A stretch of 10,548 bases of DNA from Pseudomonadota bacterium (GCA_028876585.1 JAGWRL010000035.1:1-10548), one strand, 5' to 3'; numbered from the stretch's first letter, positions 1-6,425 are shown. A program made the numbers and translations. The notes: a model not told the origin generated them from the letters alone.

Positions 1-705
1 CAAGTCTCGAAGGCGTTTCGCGCCATTCGCATCGCCACCGAGCTCGATCTCGTCGTCGCGCCGAACGAGGCGGTCGGCGTGCTCGGGCCGAACGGTGCGG
101 GCAAGACGACCCTTCTTGGCCTCATCACTGGCGCGCTGGCGCTCGACGCCGGCGCGGTCGCCTTCTTCGGCCGCGATGTGTCGCGCCTGCCGACGGAGGA
201 GCGTTGCCGCATCGGCATTGCGCGCGCCTATCAGGTGCCGCAGCCGTTCGGCGATATGACGGTGTTCGAGAATCTGATGGTCGGCGCCGCGTTCGGCGGC
301 CGCGCCACGCTGGCGCGCGCGCGCGAAAAATCGCTGCAACTGCTGGAGGAGTGCGGCCTTGGCAACCACGCCAACACGCCGGCCGGGCGGTTGACGCTGC
401 TCAACCGCAAGCGGCTGGAGCTCGCCCGCGCGCTCGCCACCGACCCGAAATTGTTGTTGCTCGACGAGATCGCCGGCGGCTTGAGCCAGCCTGAATGCGA
501 GGATTTGGTTGGACTGGTCAAGCGCGTGCACGCCTCGGGCGTGACGATTGTCTGGATCGAGCATGTGCTGCACGCGCTGATGTCGGTGGTGTCTAGGGCG
601 CTGGTGCTGTATCAGGGAAAGTTCATCGCCGACGGGCCGCCGCAGGAGGTGATCCGCGATCCCAAAGTCGCCGAGATTTATATGGGGATCGAGGCCGATG
701 CCTGA
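1..705 (+). CDS. livG: LivG-like ABC importer ATP-binding protein (5' partial)
   Basis: Cytoplasmic ATPase of a branched-chain-amino-acid-type (HAAT) ABC importer. The reading frame is open from base 1, so the start codon and roughly the first 10-30 residues lie upstream. An ATP-binding core is visible. Counting from the first codon, Walker A (GPNGAGKT) is at residues 29-36, the Q-loop (YQVPQPF) at 77-83, Walker B (LLLLDE) at 151-156, and the switch histidine (IEH) at 188. The ABC signature is unusual: where LSGGQ or LSYGQ is expected there is LTLLNRKRLE (131-140, bases 391-420), although the following ELARAL helix is normal. The last 8 bases overlap livF, so the two are translationally coupled and would form the ATPase heterodimer. 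The fold and family are clear. The transported substrate cannot be read from the sequence, and HAAT members also carry aromatic acids, amides and urea. Confidence 0.93.
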   Translation, partial: QVSKAFRAIRIATELDLVVAPNEAVGVLGPNGAGKTTLLGLITGALALDAGAVAFFGRDVSRLPTEERCRIGIARAYQVPQPFGDMTVFENLMVGAAFGGRATLARAREKSLQLLEECGLGNHANTPAGRLTLLNRKRLELARALATDPKLLLLDEIAGGLSQPECEDLVGLVKRVHASGVTIVWIEHVLHALMSVVSRALVLYQGKFIADGPPQEVIRDPKVAEIYMGIEADA

Positions 706-1405
706 GGCGCCTTTGCTCGCGGTGCGGGCGCTCGAAGCGTTCTACGGCGATTTTCAGGCGCTGTACGGCGTCGATATCGAAGTCGGGCGCGGCCGCATCG
801 TCGCCGTGATCGGCGCCAACGGCGCGGGCAAGAGCACGCTGCTCAACACTTTGGTTGGTCTCAATTCCGCGCCGCGCGAGGCGATCCGCTTCGACGGCGA
901 GGCGATCGGCGGCCTCGCGCCGCACGCCATCGTCAAGCGAGGCCTGGCGCTGGTGCCGGAGGGGCGGCGGTTGTTTGCCTCGCTCAGCGTCGAGGAGAAC
1001 CTCATCATCGGCGGCCAGGTCGGGCGGCCCGGCGAATGGACGCTGGCGCGCGTCTACGAGGCGTTCCCGATCCTCAAGGAGCGCCGCCAGCAAGCTTCGA
1101 TGTCGCTGTCGGGCGGGCAGCAGCAGATGGTGGCGATCGGCCGCGCGCTGATGTCCAACCCGACGCTGTTGCTGTGCGACGAACTGAGCCTCGGGCTGGC
1201 GCCGATCGTGGTGAAAGAGATTTACGGCTATCTGCGCGCGGTGGTGGCCGGCGGCGTCTCGGCGATTATCGTCGAACAGGACATCAGTCAGGCGCTGAAG
1301 ATCGCCGATCACGTCTATTGCATGCTCGAAGGCCGCGTCGCCTTGAGCGGGCCGGCCGCCGCGCTGACGCGCGAGGCGATCGGCGCCGCCTATTTCGGGG
1401 TTTGA
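698..1405 (+). CDS. livF: LivF-like ABC importer ATP-binding protein
   Basis: Second ATPase of the HAAT importer, 235 aa, the usual length for LivF. Walker A (GANGAGKST) is at residues 39-47, the LivF-typical Q-loop region VPEGRRLF at 86-93, a canonical signature LSGGQQQM at 137-144, and Walker B LLLCDE at 157-162 with the catalytic glutamate present. The usual DEPS is DELS here, a small deviation. The H-loop reads VEQD (192-195), with glutamine in place of the switch histidine, as is usual in LivF proteins (VEQN). The ATG at 698 lies inside the end of livG (ATGCCTGA overlap), which fixes the start. The gene ends 4 bases before livH. It would pair with LivG and power the LivH/LivM channel. 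Confidence 0.95.
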   Translation: MPEAPLLAVRALEAFYGDFQALYGVDIEVGRGRIVAVIGANGAGKSTLLNTLVGLNSAPREAIRFDGEAIGGLAPHAIVKRGLALVPEGRRLFASLSVEENLIIGGQVGRPGEWTLARVYEAFPILKERRQQASMSLSGGQQQMVAIGRALMSNPTLLLCDELSLGLAPIVVKEIYGYLRAVVAGGVSAIIVEQDISQALKIADHVYCMLEGRVALSGPAAALTREAIGAAYFGV

Positions 1406-1409
1406 GCGC

Positions 1410-2276
1410 ATGGGGGATCTCGCCAACGCGGTCGTGCAGGGGGTGATGGTCGGCGGCCTCTACGCGATGTTCGCGATCGGGCTGGCGCTGATCTTCGGCG
1501 TGATGAAGCTGGTCAATATCGCGCATGGCGATCTGATCGTGCTGGCCGCCTATATCGGGCTGGTGACGACGCAGACGCTGGGGCTGAACCCGCTGGCGGC
1601 GCTGGTGGTGGTGATCCCGATCATGGCGGCAGTGGGCTATGGCCTTCAACGCGGCCTGTTCAACCACACGATGGGCGGCGATCTGATGCCGCCGTTGTTG
1701 GTGTCGTTCGGCCTGTCGGTGATCATGCAGAACGGTTTTCTCGCGCTGTTCTCGGCCGACAACAGGCGGCTGCACGCGGGCGCGCTGGAGGTGGCGAGCG
1801 TCCGGTTGACCGACGCGATCAGCATCGGCGTGCTACCGCTGATGCAACTCGTGCTGGCGATCCTCGTCATCGCGGCGCTGCAACTGCTGCTCTACCGCAC
1901 GAGCCTTGGCCGCGCGTTCCGCGCCGTCTCCGACGATCCGCGCGTGGCGCAACTGATGGGGCTCGACAACAAACATGTGTTCGGGCTGGCGATGGCGCTG
2001 TCGCTCGCCATCGTTGGGCTGGCCGGCGTGCTGCTGGCGATCCGCGCCAATTTCGATCCCGCCACCGGGCCGACGCGGCTGATCTTTGGCTTCGAGGCGG
2101 TGATCATCGGCGGATTGTCGAGCTTCTGGGGCACGCTGGCGGGCGGGATCATTCTGGGCGTGGTGCAGAGCGTCGCCTCGACGATTGATCCCGGTTTGCA
2201 GGTGCTGGCGGGCCATATCGCGTTTCTGATCGTGCTGGCGGTGCGCCCGCACGGCCTGTTTGGGAGGCCGGCGTGA
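1410..2276 (+). CDS. livH: LivH-like ABC importer permease
   Basis: Inner-membrane permease of the HAAT importer, 288 aa and almost wholly hydrophobic, with about eight predicted membrane segments. Family landmarks include the first-helix motif with LVNIAHGDL (34-42), the segment GLYAMFAIGLALIFG just before it, and the cytoplasmic coupling loop FRAVSDDPRVAQLMGLD (about 170-186), which would contact the ATPases. The late GGLSSFWGTLAGG stretch (234-246) is also typical. The ATG at 1410 follows the livF stop by 4 bases. No strong ribosome-binding site is evident, so translation is probably coupled to livF. The stop overlaps the livM start as GTGA. It would form a heterodimeric channel with LivM. 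Confidence 0.94.
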   Translation: MGDLANAVVQGVMVGGLYAMFAIGLALIFGVMKLVNIAHGDLIVLAAYIGLVTTQTLGLNPLAALVVVIPIMAAVGYGLQRGLFNHTMGGDLMPPLLVSFGLSVIMQNGFLALFSADNRRLHAGALEVASVRLTDAISIGVLPLMQLVLAILVIAALQLLLYRTSLGRAFRAVSDDPRVAQLMGLDNKHVFGLAMALSLAIVGLAGVLLAIRANFDPATGPTRLIFGFEAVIIGGLSSFWGTLAGGIILGVVQSVASTIDPGLQVLAGHIAFLIVLAVRPHGLFGRPA

Positions 2277-3277
2277 GCGGGTTCGTCGTCAGCCGCGCTT
2301 CGCGCGCGACCTGGATCGCCGGGGTGTTTTTCCTCGCCGCCGCCATCGCGGCCGCCAGCGCGCCCGCCTGGGCGAGCAGCGATACGCTGCGGCTGCTGAT
2401 CGAGGTGTTTCTCTATGTCGCGCTCGCCTGCCTGTGGAATTTTCTGGCGGGCTACGCCGGGTTGGTCTCGGTCGGGCAGCAGGCCTATGTCGGGCTTGGC
2501 GGCTACGCCTTGTTTGCGCTGGCGGCGAAGGCGGGCGTCGCGCCGCTTTACACCTTGCCGTTGATTGGGCTGGGCGCGGCGCTGATCTCGGCGCCGATCG
2601 CGCTGTTGCTGTTCCGCCTGCGCGGCGCCTATTTCGCGATCACCTCGTGGGTGGTGGCGGAGGTGTTTCGCCTCGGCGCGGTGCTGATCGTGCCGCTCGG
2701 CGGGGGCTCCGGCATGAGCCTGCCGGTGCAGGCGGCCAAGACCTTGGGGCGCACGCCGCACGACCGTTTCGTCGCCGTCTATGTCACGTCGCTGGTCCTG
2801 CTCGCGCTCGTGCTGGCGATGATCTTCTTCACCTTGCGCTCGCGGCTCGGCCTGGCGCTGACCGCGATCCGCGACAACGAACTGGCCGCGCGCGCCAACG
2901 GCGTCAATGTCGATCGCGCCAAGCTGACGGTCTATGTCGCCTCGGCCGGCGGCACGGCGATGATCGGCGCGGTGACGTTCCTGCAACGGCTGCGCATTTC
3001 GCCCGACAGCGGCTTCAGCGTCAATGATTGGACGGCGCTGGTGATCTTCATGGTGGTGATTGGCGGCATCGGCACGTTCGAGGGGCCGATCCTCGGCGCG
3101 TTGATCTATTTCGCCTTGCGCGAGACGCTGTCGCAGCTCGGGCCTTATTATCTGATGATCCTGGGCGCGGTGGCGATCGCGATCATGCTGTTCGAGCCGC
3201 GCGGGTTGTGGGGGGCTTTGCGCGCCCGCACCGGGCTGCAATTCCTGCCGCTGAGTTTTATCGTCAAGCGGCGGTGA
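2273..3277 (+). CDS. livM: LivM-like ABC importer permease
   Basis: Second permease of the HAAT importer, 334 aa. It begins at GTG 2273, which overlaps the livH stop by 4 bases (GTGA), the usual arrangement for these operons. The N-terminal 35 residues hold a hydrophobic stretch. LivM landmarks follow: NFLAGYAGLVSVGQQAYVG (56-74), GAYFAITSW (118-126), the glycine-rich GGGSGM (143-148), the coupling loop AIRDNELAARANGVN (198-212), and GGIGTFEGPILGA (264-276). It is the last gene of the importer cluster in this window. A periplasmic binding protein gene, needed for function, is not seen and is presumably upstream or elsewhere. The gene is convergent with the flavin reductase; a palindromic repeat lies between them. 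Confidence 0.94.
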   Translation: MSGFVVSRASRATWIAGVFFLAAAIAAASAPAWASSDTLRLLIEVFLYVALACLWNFLAGYAGLVSVGQQAYVGLGGYALFALAAKAGVAPLYTLPLIGLGAALISAPIALLLFRLRGAYFAITSWVVAEVFRLGAVLIVPLGGGSGMSLPVQAAKTLGRTPHDRFVAVYVTSLVLLALVLAMIFFTLRSRLGLALTAIRDNELAARANGVNVDRAKLTVYVASAGGTAMIGAVTFLQRLRISPDSGFSVNDWTALVIFMVVIGGIGTFEGPILGALIYFALRETLSQLGPYYLMILGAVAIAIMLFEPRGLWGALRARTGLQFLPLSFIVKRR

Positions 3278-3306
3278 GGCGACGAGTCTTGGACATCGAA
3301 GGTGTA

Positions 3307-3383
3307 GTCATTCCCGCGAAAGCGGGAATCCAGGGGGAACGCACGTCGTCCGGCTCCTGGGTCCCCGCTTTCGCGGGGACGAC
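3307..3383. repeat. Nested palindromic (REP-like) intergenic repeat
   Basis: Two 28-base arms at 3307-3334 and 3356-3383 are inverted copies of each other with 24 of 28 positions matching, separated by 21 bases. Each arm also holds its own hairpin: CCCGCGAAAGCGGG on the left and CCCCGCTTTCGCGGGG on the right. The RNA could fold either as two small hairpins or as one long stem. The position, between the convergent 3' ends of livM and the flavin reductase gene, is typical of REP-type elements of alphaproteobacteria. It may protect or end both transcripts. There is no T-run, so it is not a standard intrinsic terminator. No transposase lies beside it. The 3278-3418 gap holds nothing else that I can support. 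Confidence 0.85.
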
Positions 3384-3418
3384 AGGCTACCTGCGATTCC
3401 AGCCTATCGCCGCGCGGC

Positions 3419-3961
3419 TCACAGATATTCGTCGTCGCCGGCGACGCCGGTGAAAATCTTGCGCAACTGCCGGAAGCGGCGCACGCCGTAGAGCAGCGTG
3501 TCCTCGCCGGCGCGGTGGCGCGTCGCGATCACGTCGCCGAACAGCACGGAATGGGTCGATTGATCGTGGATCGAGGCGAGCCGGCAATCGAACGAGGCGG
3601 CCGCGTCGATCAGCGCCGGCGCGCCGGATCTGAGCTTGTCCCATTGGCCGACCGCGAAACGGTCGCCGCCGCCCGCCATGCCGGCGAACACCTTGGCGAC
3701 GCTCTCCTGGCGCTCGGTCAGCACGTTGACGCAGAAGCGGCCGGCGCGCAGGATTTTGTCGTGGCTCTGGCCGGATTTGTTGATGCAGACCAACAGCCGC
3801 GCCGGCGCCGCGCTGACCGAGGCGACGGCGGTCGCGGTCAGCCCGAAGCGCTCGCCCTCCACCTCCGTCGTGATGACGCAGACGGAGGAGACGTGTTGCG
3901 CGACGGCGGTGACATATTCCGCCGCCGGAACGGTGAGCAGATCGGCGAGGTCGGCGTCCAT
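3419..3961 (-). CDS. Flavin reductase of two-component monooxygenase
   Basis: Small NAD(P)H:flavin oxidoreductase of the FMN-binding split-barrel family (HpaC, HsaB and NtaB-like), 180 aa, the usual length. It would reduce free FMN or FAD and hand it to the oxygenase encoded just upstream. Seen in the sequence are the N-terminal helix leading into SSVCVITT (25-32), the flavin-binding block GLTATAVASVSAAPARLL (40-57) followed by INKSGQSHD (60-68), the FCVNVL strand (76-81), and the late HSVLFGDV strand (137-144). The usual GDH before this strand is STH, with the histidine (137) kept. The start at 3961 is 10 bases after the oxygenase stop, so the two are co-transcribed. The visible ribosome-binding site is weak. 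It is not a stand-alone ferric reductase as far as the context shows. Flavin and nucleotide preference cannot be read. Confidence 0.88.
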   Translation of the reverse strand: MDADLADLLTVPAAEYVTAVAQHVSSVCVITTEVEGERFGLTATAVASVSAAPARLLVCINKSGQSHDKILRAGRFCVNVLTERQESVAKVFAGMAGGGDRFAVGQWDKLRSGAPALIDAAASFDCRLASIHDQSTHSVLFGDVIATRHRAGEDTLLYGVRRFRQLRKIFTGVAGDDEYL

Positions 3962-3971
3962 CGGCGCAGAG

Positions 3972-5168
3972 TTAAAGGATCGGCGTGCCGGGGTCCATGC
4001 CCAGCAGCACCCGGCCGTAAATCTCCGCGCCGGCGTCTTGCAGCAACAGGCCGTGCATCGTGGTCGCCTGCAGGTTGCGGAAATTGAGCTGGATCGCGCT
4101 TTTCGACGACAGTCCCGCCGCGCCGCCGATGGTCAGCAGCTTCTGCACCGCGTCGCGGCACAGTCTTGGCACGTAGGTGATGTCCATGCGGATGCGCGCG
4201 CGCAGCGCCAGCGGCATTTTCTCAGCCCGGCGGGCGTAAGCGTCGACGTCGTCGGCGGCGCGGTAGAAGATCAGCTCCGCCGCCTCGATCATCGAGGCCG
4301 CCTCGCCGACGGCGATCTGCAACGGCGTCCATTCGTGCGAGATATGCGCGGTGTACATCACCCGCTTGCCCGGCACGACCTTGAGGAAGTCCGCTAGCGC
4401 GCGCCGCGCCGCGCCGAGCGAGGAAGTGGCGATGAACATGCCGAGCGCCGGGCCGGCCTGGCACTTGAAGACGGTGGGCGCGGCCGGGTCGGCAAAGCCG
4501 GCGCTCTGGTTTTCCAGCAAAGCGGGCAGCGAGATGAAGCGATGCGCCGGCACGAGCGCGTCCTTCACCCGCACCGAGTTGGAGCCGGTGCCCTGCAGCC
4601 CCGCGACATGCCAGTCGTCGAGCCGTTCGATGTCGGCGTTCGGCACCGCGAAATCGCCCTCGTCGAGCTTATGGCCCGCCTCGTCGAACACTTCCGCGCC
4701 GAGCAGCAGCCAATGCGCGGCCGCGTTGCCGGAGGCGAACGGCCAGAAGCCGTTGAGCAGATAGGAGCCGTCGGCGCGGCGGATCGCCTTGCCGCGCGGC
4801 CCGATCACCGCTGCGACGGCGGCGATGTCGCCGGTGGTGTAAATCTCGCGCTGCGCCTGCTCGCTCATATGGCCGATGATGTAATCATGCGCGTGATAGA
4901 CGCCGAGCACCCAGGCAGTCGCGCCGCAGCCCGTGGCGACGGTGGCGACGGCGTCGACATGGGCGCGCATCGACAGTTCCGAGCCGCCCCATTTGCGGGC
5001 GCGGAACAGGCCGAGCAGGCCGGTGTCGTGCAGAAGCTTGATGTTTTCGGGCGGAACCTTGCGGTCCCGCTCCGTCTCCAGGGCGCGCGCGGACAATTCG
5101 GGGACGATCGATTCGGCGATCGCTTTGACGTTGCGCTCGTCGATTGGCGGGTTCACGCGCAGGTTCAT
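3972..5168 (-). CDS. Flavin-dependent monooxygenase, HpaH-C2/HsaA-like oxygenase
   Basis: Oxygenase of a two-component group D flavin monooxygenase, 398 aa, with the acyl-CoA dehydrogenase fold. It would use reduced flavin from the neighbouring reductase and O2 to hydroxylate a small, probably aromatic, substrate. Matches to the 4-hydroxyphenylacetate hydroxylase C2 / HsaA family run end to end: VPPENIKLLHDTG (38-50), GATAWVLG (82-89), LLNGFWPFASG (137-147), QSAGF (221-225), and the C-terminal EIYGRVLLGMDPG (382-394). Against the C2 sequence as I remember it, His94, Ser146 and His372 fall on its His120, Ser171 and His396, while its Ser146 and Arg263 become Ala120 and Gly239. The open frame runs to an ATG at 5219, but GGAGGA sits 6 bases before ATG 5168, so 5168 is preferred. 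An acyl-CoA dehydrogenase is less likely given the reductase partner. The substrate is unknown. Confidence 0.88.
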   Translation of the reverse strand: MNLRVNPPIDERNVKAIAESIVPELSARALETERDRKVPPENIKLLHDTGLLGLFRARKWGGSELSMRAHVDAVATVATGCGATAWVLGVYHAHDYIIGHMSEQAQREIYTTGDIAAVAAVIGPRGKAIRRADGSYLLNGFWPFASGNAAAHWLLLGAEVFDEAGHKLDEGDFAVPNADIERLDDWHVAGLQGTGSNSVRVKDALVPAHRFISLPALLENQSAGFADPAAPTVFKCQAGPALGMFIATSSLGAARRALADFLKVVPGKRVMYTAHISHEWTPLQIAVGEAASMIEAAELIFYRAADDVDAYARRAEKMPLALRARIRMDITYVPRLCRDAVQKLLTIGGAAGLSSKSAIQLNFRNLQATTMHGLLLQDAGAEIYGRVLLGMDPGTPIL

Positions 5169-5180
5169 CACGGCTCCTCC
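5169..5180 (-). promoter_or_regulatory. Ribosome-binding site deciding the oxygenase start
   Basis: On the - strand GGAGGA (5180-5175) stands 6 bases before the ATG at 5168. The longer in-frame start at 5219 has no such site and would lie at or upstream of the predicted transcript start. This supports the 398-residue protein over a 415-residue version. Confidence 0.75.
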
Positions 5181-5211
5181 CTCGCGCCGCATCTTGGGGC
5201 GCGCTAAATCG

Positions 5212-5240
5212 AACATCATTCAAGTTCGAGCGATTGTCAA
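5212..5240 (-). promoter_or_regulatory. Candidate promoter of the monooxygenase operon
   Basis: The - strand carries a perfect TTGACA (-35, bases 5240-5235). Seventeen bases on is GATGTT (5217-5212), a weak -10 box, as is common in alphaproteobacteria. Transcription would begin near 5205, leaving a leader of about 35-40 bases before ATG 5168. The -35 box abuts a dyad (5242-5252), so a repressor bound there could block RNA polymerase. The -35 is clear; the -10 is inferred from spacing. Confidence 0.4.
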
Positions 5241-5285
5241 TACCGAATCGGTTTCGCGTTGCACTCGGTTTCGAACCGCGTTCGA
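5224..5285. promoter_or_regulatory. Candidate TetR operator region
   Basis: This short stretch between the divergent oxygenase and tetR genes is dense in symmetry. ACCGA-A-TCGGT at 5242-5252 and CGGTT-TCG-AACCG at 5266-5278 are two perfect dyads. TCGGTTTCG occurs twice in direct order (5248-5256 and 5265-5273), 17 bases apart. GTTCGA flanks the region at 5224-5229 and 5280-5285. TetR-family proteins commonly bind such dyads in the gap beside their own gene. The assignment to this regulator is inferred from position. Confidence 0.5.
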
Positions 5286-5325
5286 TCTTGACGCGGGCGC
5301 GGCGGCGGCGCAAGGCTGGCGGGTC

Positions 5326-5342
5326 GGAGGTCAAAACGATTG
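5326..5342 (+). promoter_or_regulatory. Ribosome-binding site and TTG start of tetR
   Basis: GGAGG at 5326-5330 stands 9 bases before a TTG at 5340-5342, the first plausible start in the tetR frame. The next candidate is a GTG at 5367, which has no comparable site and would cut into the basic N-terminal segment that precedes the DNA-binding domain. TTG is a rare start and would lower the regulator's yield. Confidence 0.6.
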
Positions 5343-5993
5343 CTTCAGCCAAAATCGAAAGGGCGCGTGGCGCTGCGGCAGGAGCGCAACCGCGAGGCCT
5401 TAGTGCAGGCGGGCTACAGCGTGATGTCGGAGAAGGGCATCGACGCGGCGACCATGCAGGAGATCGCCGAGCGCGCCGACGTCGGCGCCGGCACGGTCTA
5501 TTCCTATTTCAAGTCGAAGGACGAACTCGCCGTCTCCGTGATCGAACGGGTGATGCACGATCTCGCGGTGCGCATCGAGCAGGTCACCAACACCTTTGCC
5601 GATCCGGCGCAGGTCTACGCCTATGGCGTGCGGGCGGTGATCGAGGCGGCGACCGGCGACATCCGCTGGCGGCAATTGCTCAACCGGCCGGAGGTGATCG
5701 CCGAGGCGATGTTCCGCCGTCACGGGCCGTTCGCCATCCGCGATCTCGAAAACGCCGCCCGCGCCGGGCGCTTCACGCTGACCGACGCCCGGCTCAACTT
5801 CAAGATCGCCTGCTACGCCATCGTCGGGGCCAGTCTCGCGATCGTCCAGAACGAGTTTCCCACCGCCTCGATCGAGGCGGCGGTGGTGCGGCTGTTGTGC
5901 ATGGCGGGCCTGTCCGAGGCGGACGCGGTCGAATTGGCGAGCCGGCCGCGCCCGCCGCTCGGCCCGGAAGCGGTGGTGACGCCTCAGCCTTGA
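5340..5993 (+). CDS. TetR-family transcriptional regulator
   Basis: Likely repressor of 217 aa. The N-terminal third is a clear TetR DNA-binding domain: a first helix with RNREALVQAGYSVMSEKG (16-33), then the helix-turn-helix TMQEIAERADVGAGTVYSYF (38-57) followed by KSKDEL (58-63). The remaining 150 residues form the helical ligand-binding and dimer domain, which is not conserved enough to name a ligand. It is transcribed away from the oxygenase/reductase operon with a 171-base gap that holds dyads, so it probably controls that operon and itself and responds to the substrate or product. It begins at TTG, supported by GGAGG 9 bases upstream. Its last 10 bases overlap the convergent yciI-like gene. 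Confidence 0.92.
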   Translation: MLQPKSKGRVALRQERNREALVQAGYSVMSEKGIDAATMQEIAERADVGAGTVYSYFKSKDELAVSVIERVMHDLAVRIEQVTNTFADPAQVYAYGVRAVIEAATGDIRWRQLLNRPEVIAEAMFRRHGPFAIRDLENAARAGRFTLTDARLNFKIACYAIVGASLAIVQNEFPTASIEAAVVRLLCMAGLSEADAVELASRPRPPLGPEAVVTPQP

Positions 5994-6271
5994 CGGCGCA
6001 GGAAGCGGGTGATCGTCACCTGCGCCCACACGCCGGCCTTGGCGAACGGATCGGCGCGGTTGAAACGCTCGACCGCGGCCCGGTCGGGCGCCTCGACGAT
6101 CAACAGGCTGCCGATCATGGTCTCGCCGTCGTCGGCGACCAGCGGGCCGGACATGACCAGCGTGACGCCGTAATCGCCGGCGGTGGGCAGGAACGCCCGG
6201 TGCGCGGGATGGTGGGCGAGGCGGTTTTCGAGCCCGTTGGGGGAATCGAGGGCGTGGACGGCGAACAGCAT
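5984..6271 (-). CDS. YciI-like small protein
   Basis: Small cytoplasmic protein of the YciI/YCII-related ferredoxin-like fold, 95 aa, the normal size. It begins MLFAVHALD, with a conserved histidine in the HHPAHRAFL helix (20-28), then LVMSGPLV (38-45), a second strand SLLIVEAPD (55-63), and the family-typical ADPFAKAGV (73-81). The family resembles muconolactone isomerase and dimeric barrel proteins, and its biochemical role is mostly unknown. The open frame extends 30 codons upstream, but that extension does not look like the family, and CGAGG stands just before ATG 6271. It is convergent with tetR and overlaps it by 10 bases. A link to the nearby monooxygenase is possible, since YciI-like proteins occur in aromatic catabolic loci, but nothing proves it. 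Confidence 0.85.
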   Translation of the reverse strand: MLFAVHALDSPNGLENRLAHHPAHRAFLPTAGDYGVTLVMSGPLVADDGETMIGSLLIVEAPDRAAVERFNRADPFAKAGVWAQVTITRFLRRQG

Positions 6272-6425
6272 GGGGCCTCGCGATGCGCGGAAGGAACGGC
6301 GCCAAGCGAGCGGCGATTCCGGCGCGCAAGTCAAGTGCGCGCGGCTTGACGCTCCGCCCATGGCGTTTTAGGGCCGTCGCGGGCGGCCGCACAAAAAACG
6401 CGCCGGTCCCTTACATGGGGCCTCG
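6269..6425. repeat. 12-base direct repeat flanking the yciI leader
   Basis: CATGGGGCCTCG occurs at 6269-6280 and again at 6414-6425, 145 bases apart. On the - strand each copy reads CGAGGCCCCATG, that is, the ribosome-binding site and start codon of the yciI-like gene. In the far copy the ATG is followed at once by TAA. A second direct repeat, CGGCCGCACAA, occurs at 6384-6394 and 6451-6461. The gap 6272-6480 has no gene. It also holds a GTCAAG/CTTGAC dyad (6330-6335 and 6345-6350) whose right half could serve as a -35 box for the pcm-like gene. Confidence 0.5.

Noticed and set aside
1892..3241. 449-codon open frame on the - strand opposite livH and livM
   Set aside because: The composition (Arg, Gln, Asp, His) is typical of antisense reading of GC-rich membrane-protein genes, and both permeases on the + strand are clear.
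3307..3383. CRISPR repeat or intrinsic terminator
   Set aside because: There are only two inverted arms and no regular direct repeats or spacers, and no T-run follows either hairpin.
5169..5219. 17-residue N-terminal extension of the oxygenase from ATG 5219
   Set aside because: ATG 5168 has GGAGGA at ideal distance, while the upstream ATG falls at or before the transcript start predicted from the TTGACA box.
5288..5316. TTGACG at 5288 as a tetR promoter
   Set aside because: At 17-base spacing the -10 position reads CAAGGC, which is not a credible box, so I do not claim a tetR promoter.
5144..6349. 401-codon open frame on the + strand across tetR and the yciI-like gene
   Set aside because: It runs out of frame through a clear TetR gene, the intergenic gap and the antisense of a YciI-like gene, and shows no domain of its own.
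5400..6392. 330-codon open frame on the - strand opposite tetR
   Set aside because: Arginine- and proline-rich shadow frame of tetR and yciI with no recognizable motif.
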